64,000 nucleotides of DNA, taken from the NCBI RefSeq assembly GCF_900101475.1, contig NZ_FMZV01000008.1:62001-126000 (forward strand). Direction: 5' to 3'. The notes under the pieces are model-generated. The model saw only the letters and a program-made list of their open reading frames with translations. It was not told the origin of the DNA and made no database searches. The DNA comes from Ruegeria marina (GTDB taxonomy: Bacteria > Pseudomonadota > Alphaproteobacteria > Rhodobacterales > Rhodobacteraceae). Shown here in pieces: positions 1 through 8,775 of the stretch. Within the stretch, counting starts at the first letter, position 1. Each line of letters starts with the position of its first letter. The position numbers and the translations under genes were made by a program.

Positions 1-666
1 GCCGCGTTCCTGCGATGGGTGTAGACGCTCGGCGGGGCTCTGCTCGGCACCGGACGCATATCGGCTCAGGAATTCCGCGTGTCTCCGTCGTGGCCGGCCC
101 AGGACCAAGTGGAACGAAACATAGGCGAGGGCGGATGTGCAGACAAAGATCAAGAGCGCATTGCGCAGCGTGATCCTGACAATATTGGAAGACGCCTGAT
201 CCAACGGATGGTGTGGGTATTCCACGACAACTGCGCCCGAAACCGGTCCGTTCCTGCTGCTCCTGATCGAAAAGCCGCTGTAGATAAAGTCCTGTGTTTC
301 GTGCCCCCAGAAGTCGCCATCCGCCAGGCGCATCGCGAACATCAGATCGTTCGACAGTGTTCGCGGCTTTGGTCCGGTGGTATGTACGACGACGCCCGAC
401 GGGTTGATCGCATGCACTGCCACGATGTTGGGATCAATGTCGATCCCGCGTGCGACGATCGCGTCCCCACCTCGCAGCATCGAGATGGGAAGGCCGAGAT
501 CAAGGATCGGCCGAAAGGTCTCGGCCGTCGTTTGTGCTATGACCGAGACACGTTGTCTGAGCAGTTCGGAATAGAGAGCGTCGTGTTGCAGTACCAGCAA
601 GAGGGACAGGACGGCTTGCGCAATCCCGATCACGATGGTGGTGACGATCCAACTACGAAATCGCAT
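1..666 (-). CDS. Two-TM membrane sensor-like protein (N-terminal 222 codons, runs off left edge)
   Basis: An uninterrupted minus-strand frame begins at ATG 666 behind an AAGGA motif and is still open at base 1, so only the N-terminal part is visible. Residues about 7-27 form a hydrophobic helix, residues 28-169 look like a mixed extracytoplasmic domain, and residues 170-190 form a second helix followed by an Arg-rich cytoplasmic stretch (GRPRRRH). This is the usual layout of sensor kinases, cyclases or chemoreceptors that carry a small periplasmic sensing domain. The output domain lies outside the window, so the class cannot be decided. It is transcribed away from the neighbouring IS6-type relic. 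Confidence 0.6.
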   Translation of the reverse strand, partial: MRFRSWIVTTIVIGIAQAVLSLLLVLQHDALYSELLRQRVSVIAQTTAETFRPILDLGLPISMLRGGDAIVARGIDIDPNIVAVHAINPSGVVVHTTGPKPRTLSNDLMFAMRLADGDFWGHETQDFIYSGFSIRSSRNGPVSGAVVVEYPHHPLDQASSNIVRITLRNALLIFVCTSALAYVSFHLVLGRPRRRHAEFLSRYASGAEQSPAERLHPSQERG

Positions 667-846
667 GGCGTCCTTCTGAGGCTTTCCGGACCACGAGAAA
701 TAGCCGCAGCGATTTCTGGCGACACCTCCGATCTTGCGCCGAAACAACCTGTTATCTCAAGGGCTTTGAATCGATAGCCATCGACAGGACGCGGTGTCCG
801 AAGGACTTCGGTTGAGGCGGGCGGGGCGGTTTCGTAGCCTGTCGGC

Positions 847-1554
847 ATGTAGAAGCGTGATCCTTTCAAATGCTTCCACAGCAGCCCAGAGATCATTCGT
901 CTGGCGGTGATGCTGTACGTCAGATTTCCCCTGTCACTGCGCAATATCGAGGATCTGCTTCACGAGCGCGGCGTCGATGTCAGCCACGAAACGATCCGGT
1001 TCTGGTGGCAAAAATTTGGTCCGATGTTTGCGTCCGAGATTCGCAAGAAACGCGCAAATCGGCTTCGGTCCTGGCCGCAGTGGCGTTGGCATCTGGGCGA
1101 AATGTTCTTGAAGATCAATGGAGAACGGCACTCCCCTTGGCGGGCCGTCGATCACCAAGGTGAGGTTCTTGAAAGCTGCGTCGCGAAGACGAGAGACAAG
1201 AAGGCCGCATTGAAATTCCCAAGAAAATCAATGAAACGCCACGGTCGATCTCATGTCCTGGTGACCGACCGGTTGAGGTCCTGCGGTGCGCCGATGAAAG
1301 ACATCGGCAATACCCGCAGGCAGGAAACGGGTCGCTGGCTGAACAACAGGGCTGAGAATTCGCACCTGCTTTTCCGACGACGAGAGCGGGCAATGCAGCG
1401 CTTTCGGCGCATGCGAAGTTTGCAGATGTTCGCCGCCGTCCACGCCGCGGTCTTCAGCCATTTCAACTCGGAGCGCAGCCTCACCAGCCGACAGAATTTC
1501 AAGCTCAACCGCGCCGCGGCTCTGGCCGAGTGGCGTCAGCTTTGCGTCGCCTAA
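847..1554 (+). pseudogene. IS6-family transposase, inactivated
   Basis: The translation has the IS6/IS26-type layout: an N-terminal HTH-like region (SPEIIRLAVMLYVRFPLSLR), then a DDE core ending in WLNNRAENSHLLFRRRERAM. Two lesions are visible. The natural start ATG 847 is followed at once by an in-frame TAG (850-852). The first catalytic Asp of the W-H-L-D-E motif is Gly here (GGC at 1096-1098). The second Asp (VTDRLRS) and the Glu (RAEN) remain. An internal start near 907 would lack the N-terminus. A related, differently truncated copy lies at 50366-50926 and keeps the first Asp. No matching inverted repeat is seen on the left side. Confidence 0.85.
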
Positions 1555-1556
1555 GT

Positions 1557-1607
1557 TCCTGCGGTTCGTGGGAAACCGAGACTGGTTAGAATCTGTCTGC
1601 ACCCTCA
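1557..1607 (+). repeat. IS6-type right-end sequence (copy A)
   Basis: Directly after the transposase stop, a roughly 45-bp sequence containing GGTTCGTGGGAAAC and AGAATCTGTCTG recurs after the RTX gene (42053-42100). A more divergent form follows the second IS6-type transposase (50927-50975). It is read as the terminal non-coding part of the element. It also supplies the last codons and the stop of the convergent esterase gene. Confidence 0.6.
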
Positions 1608-2533
1608 CGTCCGGGCTTAAATGCAGCGCGCAGGCGCTGACACATCCCATCCAAAGCCGCATCAATCTGGTGCGAAGTCGCAGGTAACGACAGGAACCCG
1701 TGGATCATGCCGGGATGACACGTCAACTCGGTGTCTATCCCTGCGTCAGTCAATCGTTTTGCGAAATGCACGCCCTCGTCGCGCAGGACATCGAATTCGG
1801 CGGTGGCGATCGTGGTCGGCGGGAGGCCGGACAGGTCGCGCAGGTCGCCCGGCAAGGGCACATTTTCAGGCGGCTTGCCGGGACCAAGGTAGCATGACCA
1901 GAACCATTCCATCGCCGACTTCGTCAGAAGCGGGCCTTCAGCAAAGGCGTGTTGGCTGGGCGTATTGCAGGATGGGTCCAGAGCTGGGTAGAACAGCCCG
2001 AGGTGTCGAAGCGATAGGCCTGACTGTGCCGCCAGGGCCGCCACACTGACGCATATCGCGCCGCCCGCACTGTCGCCGCACAGGGCAAGGGCGTCTGGAT
2101 CGATGTCTTCACCATCGGCACACTCATGCACCGCGCCCAGCACTCCGAGAACATCGAGCACAGGTCCTGGAAAACGCGTTTCCGGCGCAAGGCGATAGCC
2201 GACGCTGAAAACCGATGCACCGGTCTTGGCAGCGAGCCTTCGACAGAGGCCGTCATGCGTTTCGATGCTGCCCCATACGAAACCACCGCCGTGGCAGAAC
2301 ACGATTGCGGGAAGCCGCTCCGCTTCGATGGGACGATACTGACGGACGGGGATTGCACGCCCCTCGACAGCGAAATCCGCATCGCGCACAGAAGCCATCA
2401 CGGGCGATTCGCCTTGCGCCATGGCGCGGTCGGCGGCTTGGCGGACCTTTTCCATGGGAACATGTGCCGGCGGCGGGCGCACTGTGTTGCGCGGATCCGA
2501 CAGAAGTTCGCTGAAGCAGGGATCGACAGGCAT
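1586..2533 (-). CDS. Alpha/beta hydrolase, HSL-type (family IV) esterase
   Basis: The protein has 315 residues. It shows the oxyanion motif HGGGF at residues 81-85, the nucleophile motif GDSAGG with Ser155, a downstream acidic motif (EFDVLRDEG) and a catalytic His in GMIHGF, the full triad of hormone-sensitive-lipase-like esterases. Such enzymes hydrolyse short acyl esters or lactones in the cytoplasm. It is divergent from the TetR gene and next to a Baeyer-Villiger-type monooxygenase operon, so hydrolysis of the ester or lactone made by that enzyme is a reasonable role (inference). Its last residues (ADRF, then TAA) are encoded by the adjacent IS-end sequence, so the original C-terminus was probably altered by a few residues. 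Confidence 0.9.
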   Translation of the reverse strand: MPVDPCFSELLSDPRNTVRPPPAHVPMEKVRQAADRAMAQGESPVMASVRDADFAVEGRAIPVRQYRPIEAERLPAIVFCHGGGFVWGSIETHDGLCRRLAAKTGASVFSVGYRLAPETRFPGPVLDVLGVLGAVHECADGEDIDPDALALCGDSAGGAICVSVAALAAQSGLSLRHLGLFYPALDPSCNTPSQHAFAEGPLLTKSAMEWFWSCYLGPGKPPENVPLPGDLRDLSGLPPTTIATAEFDVLRDEGVHFAKRLTDAGIDTELTCHPGMIHGFLSLPATSHQIDAALDGMCQRLRAAFKPGREGADRF

Positions 2534-2566
2534 CGCACCGGATTCTTTTCTGGTAAGTAATGATTG

Positions 2567-2580
2567 ATACCAATAAGTAT
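2567..2580. promoter_or_regulatory. ATAC-N6-GTAT dyad between esterase and TetR genes
   Basis: The sequence ATACCAATAAGTAT lies between the divergent esterase (start 2533) and regulator (start 2680). It shares the ATAC-N6-GTAT pattern with the perfect palindrome at 3450-3471 before the monooxygenase operon, which suggests one regulator acts at both places. Binding is inferred. Confidence 0.4.
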
Positions 2581-2679
2581 GACAATGAACTCAATCTGGG
2601 CAAGCCCGGAGGTCGGCAAAATACGGGAAGAATCCCGACCGGCCTCGCGGACTGCCAGACAAGCGCGGGAACAGCCATA

Positions 2680-3309
2680 ATGGCCGATGGAAAGCGAACC
2701 AAATCGAACCTGCGCGCAGAAGTCGCCGCCCTGAAACGCGAGCGCACTCTCGGTGCAGCCACGGATCTTTTCTATGAAAAGGGCTATACCAACACCACAC
2801 TTGACGATGTCGCCGCGCAATTGGGCGTCACAAAACCGTTCATTTATACCAACTTCGGCTCGAAACCGGATCTGCTGGTCGAAATCTGCCGCGTCGGTGT
2901 CGGCAGCGCGCTGGAGGAGGTGGAACGGGTTCTGGCCCTTGGCGAACCCGATCCCCAAACCCTGAGGCGGTTCATTCCACGATACGTTGACGCGGTACTG
3001 CGGCGGCAGAAGAACATCGCCATCAACATCCGCGAAGAAAAGAACCTTCTGCCCGAACATGCGTCAGAGCTGGCAGAACTGCGGCACAACTTCATGGCGC
3101 GAATCGAGTTGCTGCTAACGAAGGCCTGCGCCGCCGCCGGGTACAAGCTGCCCGATCCCAATGTCACCGCCTTTGCCATTGTCGGCGCAGTCAGCTGGTC
3201 GACATTCTGGTACAGTCCCCAGGGCCGTCTGAGCGCACAGGATCTGTCCGACAGGATGACGGAAATCGTGCTCAACCTCGTCACACATAACGACAGGACA
3301 ACCCGATAA
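2680..3309 (+). CDS. TetR/AcrR-family transcriptional regulator
   Basis: The protein has 209 residues counted from ATG 2680. The frame is open further upstream to 2560, but that extension has no TetR similarity and covers the promoter region. An N-terminal helix-turn-helix is clear (TTLDDVAAQLGVTKPFIYTN followed by FGSKPDLL), with a helical ligand-binding C-terminal domain. It lies between the divergent esterase and the same-strand catabolic operon that begins 222 bases downstream. It probably represses both through dyads at 2567-2580 and 3450-3471 and is released by a pathway intermediate. The ligand cannot be deduced from the sequence. Confidence 0.88.
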   Translation: MADGKRTKSNLRAEVAALKRERTLGAATDLFYEKGYTNTTLDDVAAQLGVTKPFIYTNFGSKPDLLVEICRVGVGSALEEVERVLALGEPDPQTLRRFIPRYVDAVLRRQKNIAINIREEKNLLPEHASELAELRHNFMARIELLLTKACAAAGYKLPDPNVTAFAIVGAVSWSTFWYSPQGRLSAQDLSDRMTEIVLNLVTHNDRTTR

Positions 3310-3449
3310 CGCTCTGTAAAAGAGAAGTTTTTCGGTTCGCAATCGGCCAGATCGACAGTTGGGTCGCGCTTTTTGCGAGATGCCCTGCCGCGAGTTCCAT
3401 GCGCCTCTTCCGTTCCTGATTTCTCACGCGCGGCACAATATTTCCCTTG

Positions 3450-3471
3450 AAATATACTGATCAGTATATTT
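3450..3471. promoter_or_regulatory. Perfect 22-bp palindrome, likely TetR operator
   Basis: The two 11-base arms (AAATATACTGA and its exact reverse complement) meet at a TGATCA centre. It lies in the AT-rich leader 61 bases before the monooxygenase start and 141 bases after the TetR gene, a typical position for a repressor site. Its core (3454-3467) fits the ATAC-N6-GTAT pattern seen at 2567-2580. Confidence 0.7.
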
Positions 3472-3531
3472 ATGTATTTGCCAGTACATCCACATATCAG
3501 CGGGTGTGGATCAGGTCGGGGAGGACCGCTC

Positions 3532-5166
3532 ATGGCGCACACCGAAACGCTAATTGTTGGTGCAGGGCTGGCAGGCTTGCGGGCGCTTTACGCACTACGC
3601 GAACAGGGGATTTCGGCGGTTGTGCTCGAAGCGTCGGATGAAATCGGCGGGGTCTGGAATCACAACCGGTATCCGGGGGCGCGGTGCGACGTGGAAAGCT
3701 TCGATTACTCCTACAGCTTCTCGAAGGAGCTTGAGCAGGAGTGGCGATGGTCCGAGCGTTATCCGACCCAGCCAGAGATTCTTCGCTACATCAACCACGT
3801 CGCCGACCGGTTCGACCTTCGCCGCGATATAGTGCTGAACGCCCGCGTGGAAGAGGCGGTCTATGACGAGGATCAAGCCGTCTGGGAGGTCACGACCTCT
3901 GAAGGGTGCAGATGGACGGCAAACACGTTGATGCTGTGCCTCGGGCAGCTCTCCGCGCCCAAGATCCCGTCTTACCCGGGTCAGGAGGATTTTGGCGGCG
4001 AGGTCATCGTCAGTGCGATGTGGCCGCGCCGGCAGGTCGATTTCACGGGCAAGCGCGTGGGCATTATCGGCACGGGATCGTCCGGAATGCAGATGACCCC
4101 GGTGATTGCGGAAACGGCCGCGCACCTGACAGTCTTCCAGCGCACCGCAAACTACAGTCTGCCCGCCGCGAACGCGCCCCTGACCGACGAAGAGGATGCC
4201 CGCGTAAAGGCGAACTACGACGCGCGCCGGGAACAGATCCGCAATTCACCCACAGGACTGGGCTTTCAGCCCGGCAAGGTGAAGACCCTCGATGTTTCGA
4301 CCGAGGAGCGTGAGGCCGCGCTCGAGAAATCCTATCACCGGCTTGGCTTCGGCTTTGCCCTGACCTTTCCCGACATCCTGCTTGACGCAAAGGCCAATGC
4401 GGTGGCTAGCGACTTTCTGAAACGCAAGATGGGCGAACGGGTTGCGGATCCGGAACTGCGCAAGAAGCTCGTTCCCAACGATCATGGTTTCGGCACGCGC
4501 CGCCCTTCGGTCGATGGCGGGTATTTCGAGGCGTTTGCCCGTGACAACGTCGAACTGGCGGATATTCGGGAACACCCGATCGTCGAATTCACGCCAAACG
4601 GTATCCGCACGGACGAAAAACTGCACGAGCTCGACATCGTCATTTTCGCGACCGGGTTCGATGCCCTCACGGGTGCACTCTTGAGGCCGCGCATCGTGGG
4701 ACGAAGTGGCCAGACGCTGGCCGAAAAATGGGCTGATGGACCGCTTACGCAGCTTGGGCTCGCCACGGCCGGGTTTCCCAACATGGTGATTGTCGCGGGC
4801 CCGGGCAGCCCCTCGGTTCTGTCCAACGTAATCGTCTCGATCGAGGAGCACGCCGATTGGTTTGCCCGGATGCTCGCCGCGTTCAAGGCGCAGGGCATCG
4901 CGGAATTCGAAGCGACAAAGGCGGCCGAGCGGGCCTGGACGGACTATGTTCAGCAACGTGCGCGCGAAACGCTCTACGGGACCGCAAACAGCTTTTACAA
5001 TGGCGGCGAAGTCAAAGGGAAACCGAGGGTTTTCATGCCCTTCTCCGGCGGCGTGCGGAATTACCGGCAACACCTGCAGAAATGCGCGGACGAAAACTAT
5101 TCCGGCTTCGAAAAACGAAAGACACCGGCGGCGCAGAAATCGACCGAGGTGCATCGCCATGCCTGA
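3532..5166 (+). CDS. Baeyer-Villiger-type flavin monooxygenase
   Basis: The protein has 544 residues from ATG 3532, which follows a GGGGAGGA ribosome site; a longer frame exists but is not needed. It has an N-terminal FAD Rossmann motif GAGLAG (residues 10-15), a second NADPH Rossmann motif (GIIGTGSSG) and the later motif RRPSVDGGYFEAF typical of cyclohexanone/ketone monooxygenases. Such enzymes insert oxygen next to a ketone to give an ester or lactone using NADPH and O2. The family fingerprint F-x-G-x3-H-x3-W is present as FGGEVIVSAMWP (154-165), with Val160 where His is expected. This is the first gene of an operon of CoA-thioester enzymes. Substrate unknown. Confidence 0.85.
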   Translation: MAHTETLIVGAGLAGLRALYALREQGISAVVLEASDEIGGVWNHNRYPGARCDVESFDYSYSFSKELEQEWRWSERYPTQPEILRYINHVADRFDLRRDIVLNARVEEAVYDEDQAVWEVTTSEGCRWTANTLMLCLGQLSAPKIPSYPGQEDFGGEVIVSAMWPRRQVDFTGKRVGIIGTGSSGMQMTPVIAETAAHLTVFQRTANYSLPAANAPLTDEEDARVKANYDARREQIRNSPTGLGFQPGKVKTLDVSTEEREAALEKSYHRLGFGFALTFPDILLDAKANAVASDFLKRKMGERVADPELRKKLVPNDHGFGTRRPSVDGGYFEAFARDNVELADIREHPIVEFTPNGIRTDEKLHELDIVIFATGFDALTGALLRPRIVGRSGQTLAEKWADGPLTQLGLATAGFPNMVIVAGPGSPSVLSNVIVSIEEHADWFARMLAAFKAQGIAEFEATKAAERAWTDYVQQRARETLYGTANSFYNGGEVKGKPRVFMPFSGGVRNYRQHLQKCADENYSGFEKRKTPAAQKSTEVHRHA

Positions 5167-6049
5167 TCGCCCGGTCACAGAAACAGGCCGCGTCGGCGTT
5201 GTGGGCGCCGGCACGATGGGTGTCGGCATCGCCTATGTCTTCGCCATGGCCGGGTTCGAAGTGTTCCTCGTCGAGCCGGGGGCAGAGGCGGCGTCGCGCG
5301 CTCAAGCCACCCTGAAAGAGACCGCCGCAGGTGCCGTTTCGCGGGCCAAGATGACCGCTGAAAAGGCCGATGGCTACCTATCGCAGGTTCGGATTATCAA
5401 GGGCGCGACGGAATTGCCGGTCGGACTCGATGTCGTGATCGAAACCGTACCGGAACGCCTCGACCTGAAAATGAAGGTTTTGGCCGATATCGCGAACCGC
5501 GCGCCTAGATTGATTGCGACCAATACAAGCTCGATGTCGATCGACGTTCTGGCTGGTGCTGTTAGGGATCCCGCATGCTTTCTGGGGATGCATTTCTTCA
5601 ATCCTGTCTGGTCTCTTAAACTGGTCGAGGTGATCCGTGGCGCAAAAACCAGCGCCGACAGCGTGGAACGCGCCCAGGCGCTTGCTGCGGCCATCGGCAA
5701 GACGACTGCCATCGTCGCCGACAGCCCCGGATTTGCGACGAGCCGCCTCGATCTCGTGCAAGCGCTCGAAGCGATCCGCATGGTCGAAGAGGGCGTCGCA
5801 AGTCCCGAGGATATCGACCGCGCGATCACCATCGCCTATCGCCACCCGATCGGGCCGCTGCGCCTGAGCGACATGGTCGGGCTTGATGTCCGGCTGGACA
5901 TTGCACGGCAACTGGCCGGCACGATCGGTCCCCATTTCGCTCCGCCGCAGCTCTTGCAGGACATGGTCGCACGCGGCGATCTTGGTCAGAAATCCGGCAG
6001 GGGTTTCTACGACTGGGCGACAGAAACAATCAATAGCAACGCAGGATAG
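5159..6049 (+). CDS. 3-hydroxyacyl-CoA dehydrogenase
   Basis: The protein has 296 residues. ATG 5159 overlaps the end of the monooxygenase gene by 8 bases. It has the NAD-binding motif GAGTMG near the N-terminus, NTSSMS and the HFFNP motif of the short (HBDH/PaaH-like) 3-hydroxyacyl-CoA dehydrogenases, followed by the C-terminal helical domain (SPGFATSRL and a GRGFYDW ending). It oxidises an L-3-hydroxyacyl-CoA to 3-ketoacyl-CoA with NAD. In this operon it would act after the enoyl-CoA hydratase at 9545 and before the thiolase at 13416. Confidence 0.9.
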   Translation: MPDRPVTETGRVGVVGAGTMGVGIAYVFAMAGFEVFLVEPGAEAASRAQATLKETAAGAVSRAKMTAEKADGYLSQVRIIKGATELPVGLDVVIETVPERLDLKMKVLADIANRAPRLIATNTSSMSIDVLAGAVRDPACFLGMHFFNPVWSLKLVEVIRGAKTSADSVERAQALAAAIGKTTAIVADSPGFATSRLDLVQALEAIRMVEEGVASPEDIDRAITIAYRHPIGPLRLSDMVGLDVRLDIARQLAGTIGPHFAPPQLLQDMVARGDLGQKSGRGFYDWATETINSNAG

Positions 6050-6058
6050 GTCCCGGAC

Positions 6059-7234
6059 ATGGCGCGTGTTTTCAACTCATCCCTGGTCGACACAGCGGAA
6101 CATCACGCGATGCTGCGGGAAAATGTCGGCAAGCTCGCCGGCAGTTTCGGACGCAAGTATTTCCAAGACGTGACCCGCCGAAAGGCGAAGCCGGTCGAAC
6201 TGTGGAACGCCCTTGGCGAGGCCGGCTTCATCGGCGTTCACGTTGCAGAAGAATACGGCGGCGGCGGCGGCGGCATGGCCGATTACAACGTAATCGTCGA
6301 AGAGGTGGCGGCACAGGGCTGCCCAATCCTGTCGCTGGTCATCGGCTCGATTTGCGCGCCGATTATCCAGAACCACGCCAGCCAGGAGATGAAGGACGCA
6401 TGGCTGCCCGGCCTCGCCACGGGCAAGAAGCGCCTCGCTTTTGCCATTACCGAACCGGATGCAGGGTCGAACACCCACAAGGTTTCGACCGTCGCCCGCA
6501 AGGATGGCAATGGCTGGTCCCTGAACGGGAACAAATACTGGACTTCGGCCGTTGACGAGGTCGACGCGATCATGGTCGTGGCGCGGGGCGAGGATCTTGA
6601 CGAGCGTGGGCGCGGAAAGCTTTCGCTGTTCCTCGTGCCCACCGACAGCCCCGGCATCAGCAAGACGCCGATCGAAACCGCGCTGCACGTGCCCGAAACC
6701 AGCTTCATGCTCTATTTCGACGACGTGAAAATACCGGCCTCGTCGCTGGTCGGTGTCGAGGGGGAGGGTCTGAAGCAGCTCTTTTCCGGACTGAACCCCG
6801 AGCGCATCTGCGCGTCGGCTATCAACAACGGAATCGCGCGTTATGCTATTGAAAAGGCAGCGATTCAGGCGGGCGAACGCAAGGTCTGGAGTACCCCAAT
6901 CGGTGCGCATCAGGGCGTGTCGCACCCACTGGCCGCGGCCTATGTGGGTGTGCAGCAGGCCCGCCTGATGACCGCGCGCGCCGCGCAACTTTACGACGAA
7001 GGCTCGCCCGAGGCCGGCGAAGTCTCGAACATGGCGAAATTCGCGGCGGCCGATGCCTCGCTGGTGGCGCTCGATCAGGCAATACAGGTGCATGGCGGCA
7101 ACGGGATGGCGCTGGAATACGGGCTTGCTGACCTGTGGTTCATCGCGCGCCTTCACAAGACCGCGCCTGTCAGCCGGGAAATGGTTCTCAACTTCTTCGC
7201 GCAACACTCGCTTGGTCTGCCCAAGAGCTACTGA
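6059..7234 (+). CDS. Acyl-CoA dehydrogenase
   Basis: The protein has 391 residues, the normal length for soluble acyl-CoA dehydrogenases. The FAD/substrate signature AFAITEPDAGSN, the middle beta domain and the C-terminal QVHGGNGMALEYGLADLW with a candidate catalytic Glu are present. It forms a trans-2-enoyl-CoA and passes electrons to ETF. It starts 9 bases after the dehydrogenase gene. With ligase, hydratase, hydroxyacyl-CoA dehydrogenase and thiolase in the same operon it completes a beta-oxidation cycle. Chain length or ring specificity cannot be read from the sequence. Confidence 0.9.
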   Translation: MARVFNSSLVDTAEHHAMLRENVGKLAGSFGRKYFQDVTRRKAKPVELWNALGEAGFIGVHVAEEYGGGGGGMADYNVIVEEVAAQGCPILSLVIGSICAPIIQNHASQEMKDAWLPGLATGKKRLAFAITEPDAGSNTHKVSTVARKDGNGWSLNGNKYWTSAVDEVDAIMVVARGEDLDERGRGKLSLFLVPTDSPGISKTPIETALHVPETSFMLYFDDVKIPASSLVGVEGEGLKQLFSGLNPERICASAINNGIARYAIEKAAIQAGERKVWSTPIGAHQGVSHPLAAAYVGVQQARLMTARAAQLYDEGSPEAGEVSNMAKFAAADASLVALDQAIQVHGGNGMALEYGLADLWFIARLHKTAPVSREMVLNFFAQHSLGLPKSY

Positions 7235-7260
7235 AGCGGGATGGTCTTGGGAGGGGCCAG

Positions 7261-8775
7261 ATGACCGAAACATTCGCCAACACCCTGCGAAGGCACGCAC
7301 GGCACCGCCCGGGCGCTCCAGCGCTGACCTTCCAGGGCTGCACCCGGACTTTCTCAGATCTCGATGCCGACAGTTCGCGCAGCGCGAACCTTCTTGCCGC
7401 AAGGGGGGTGAGCGCGGGCGATCGCGTGGCAATTCTGTCGAAGAACCGGGCGGAATATTTCGAGATCATCTATGCTGCTGGCAAAATCGGTGCGACGCTG
7501 GTCTGCCTGAACTGGCGGCTGTCCGTGCGCGAGATCGGGGACATTCTCGCCGATGCCGAGCCATCGCTTGTGCTGGTCGACGAGACCGGTGCGGGGCTGT
7601 TGCCGGACCCGTTCTCGCGGTGCGACGTTCTGCATTTCGGCGCCGATTTCGATGCCGAGCGGGCGGCCCAGTCCGATACCGATCCGGGCCATGACGGCGA
7701 GCCGGACGAGGTTGCGCTGATCCTTTATACCTCAGGCACGACGGGTTTGCCCAAGGGGGTGATGCTGTCCAACGAAGGCATGTCCTATACGGCCGAACTG
7801 GCCAAGGCTTGGGGCATGAGTGACCACAGCGTCAACCTTGTCGCGATGCCGCTGTTTCACATTGGCGGTTGCGGCTACGGCAGTTCCACAATGCTGGCTG
7901 GCGGGCATACGGTGCTGATGGCCGATGTCGACATAGCCGCAATCATCGACCTGATTCCGCGCTATTCGGTGACGCACACGTTTATGGTGCCTGCGGTGGT
8001 GCAGGCGCTTCTCAACGCGCCGGAGGTGGCTGGTGCCGACATGTCCAGCCTCGAGTTGCTGATGTACGGTGCATCGCCGATGGGCGACGTGTTGTTGCGG
8101 CGCGCAATCGCAACGCTGGGCTGCAACTTCATGCACGCCTACGGCATGACCGAAAGTTCCGGCACCGTGGTCTGCCTTGGCCCCGAATGGCACGATCCGG
8201 ACGGCCCCAACAGCCATCTGCTGAAATCCTGTGGCACTGCCCTGCCTTGGGTAGAGCTGCGTGTGGTCGATCCGGCGACAGGCGCTGACCGGCCCATCGG
8301 AGAGGTGGGCGAATTGTGGCTGCGCAGCCCGATGCTGATGAAGGGTTACTGGCGCAACCCGAAAGCCACGGCCGACGCCATTGTCGCGGGTGGATGGTTC
8401 CGCTCGGGAGACGCAGCCTACCTCGACGACGAAGGCCACGTTTTCCTCTTCGATCGATACAAGGACATGATCATTTCCGGTGGAGAAAACATCTATCCCG
8501 CCGAGATCGAGAACGTCCTGAACGGGCACCCGGCCGTGGCCCAGGTGGGCGTGATCGGCGTGCCGCACGAGCGCTGGGGCGAAACCCCTCTGGCAGTGGT
8601 GGTGCTGCGCGAAGGGCAGACGGCGACCGAGGCCGAACTGATCGCACACACCCGCGCCGATCTTGCGCATTACAAGTGCCCCACCCGGATCGCCTTTGCC
8701 GATGCCCTGCCGCGCAACGCTTCGGGCAAACTGCTGAAACCCGAGATGCGGCGACTGTACGGAGCGGGCGCATGA
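7261..8775 (+). CDS. Acyl-CoA ligase (AMP-forming)
   Basis: The protein has 504 residues from ATG 7261, which follows GGGAGGGG; the frame is open upstream but that part overlaps the preceding gene. It has the ANL-superfamily P-loop LYTSGTTGLPKGV, the A5 motif YGMTESS, the GWFRSGD motif, the hinge DRYKDMI and the C-terminal catalytic Lys region (PRNASGKLLK). It activates a carboxylic acid to the CoA thioester with ATP. Position in the operon suggests it activates the acid formed after oxidation and hydrolysis of the cluster's substrate (inference). Confidence 0.92.
   Translation: MTETFANTLRRHARHRPGAPALTFQGCTRTFSDLDADSSRSANLLAARGVSAGDRVAILSKNRAEYFEIIYAAGKIGATLVCLNWRLSVREIGDILADAEPSLVLVDETGAGLLPDPFSRCDVLHFGADFDAERAAQSDTDPGHDGEPDEVALILYTSGTTGLPKGVMLSNEGMSYTAELAKAWGMSDHSVNLVAMPLFHIGGCGYGSSTMLAGGHTVLMADVDIAAIIDLIPRYSVTHTFMVPAVVQALLNAPEVAGADMSSLELLMYGASPMGDVLLRRAIATLGCNFMHAYGMTESSGTVVCLGPEWHDPDGPNSHLLKSCGTALPWVELRVVDPATGADRPIGEVGELWLRSPMLMKGYWRNPKATADAIVAGGWFRSGDAAYLDDEGHVFLFDRYKDMIISGGENIYPAEIENVLNGHPAVAQVGVIGVPHERWGETPLAVVVLREGQTATEAELIAHTRADLAHYKCPTRIAFADALPRNASGKLLKPEMRRLYGAGA

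Noticed and set aside
79-777. A 232-codon plus-strand open frame near the left edge
   Set aside because: The minus strand here encodes a plausible two-TM protein with a ribosome site. The plus-strand translation has no hydrophobic or domain pattern.
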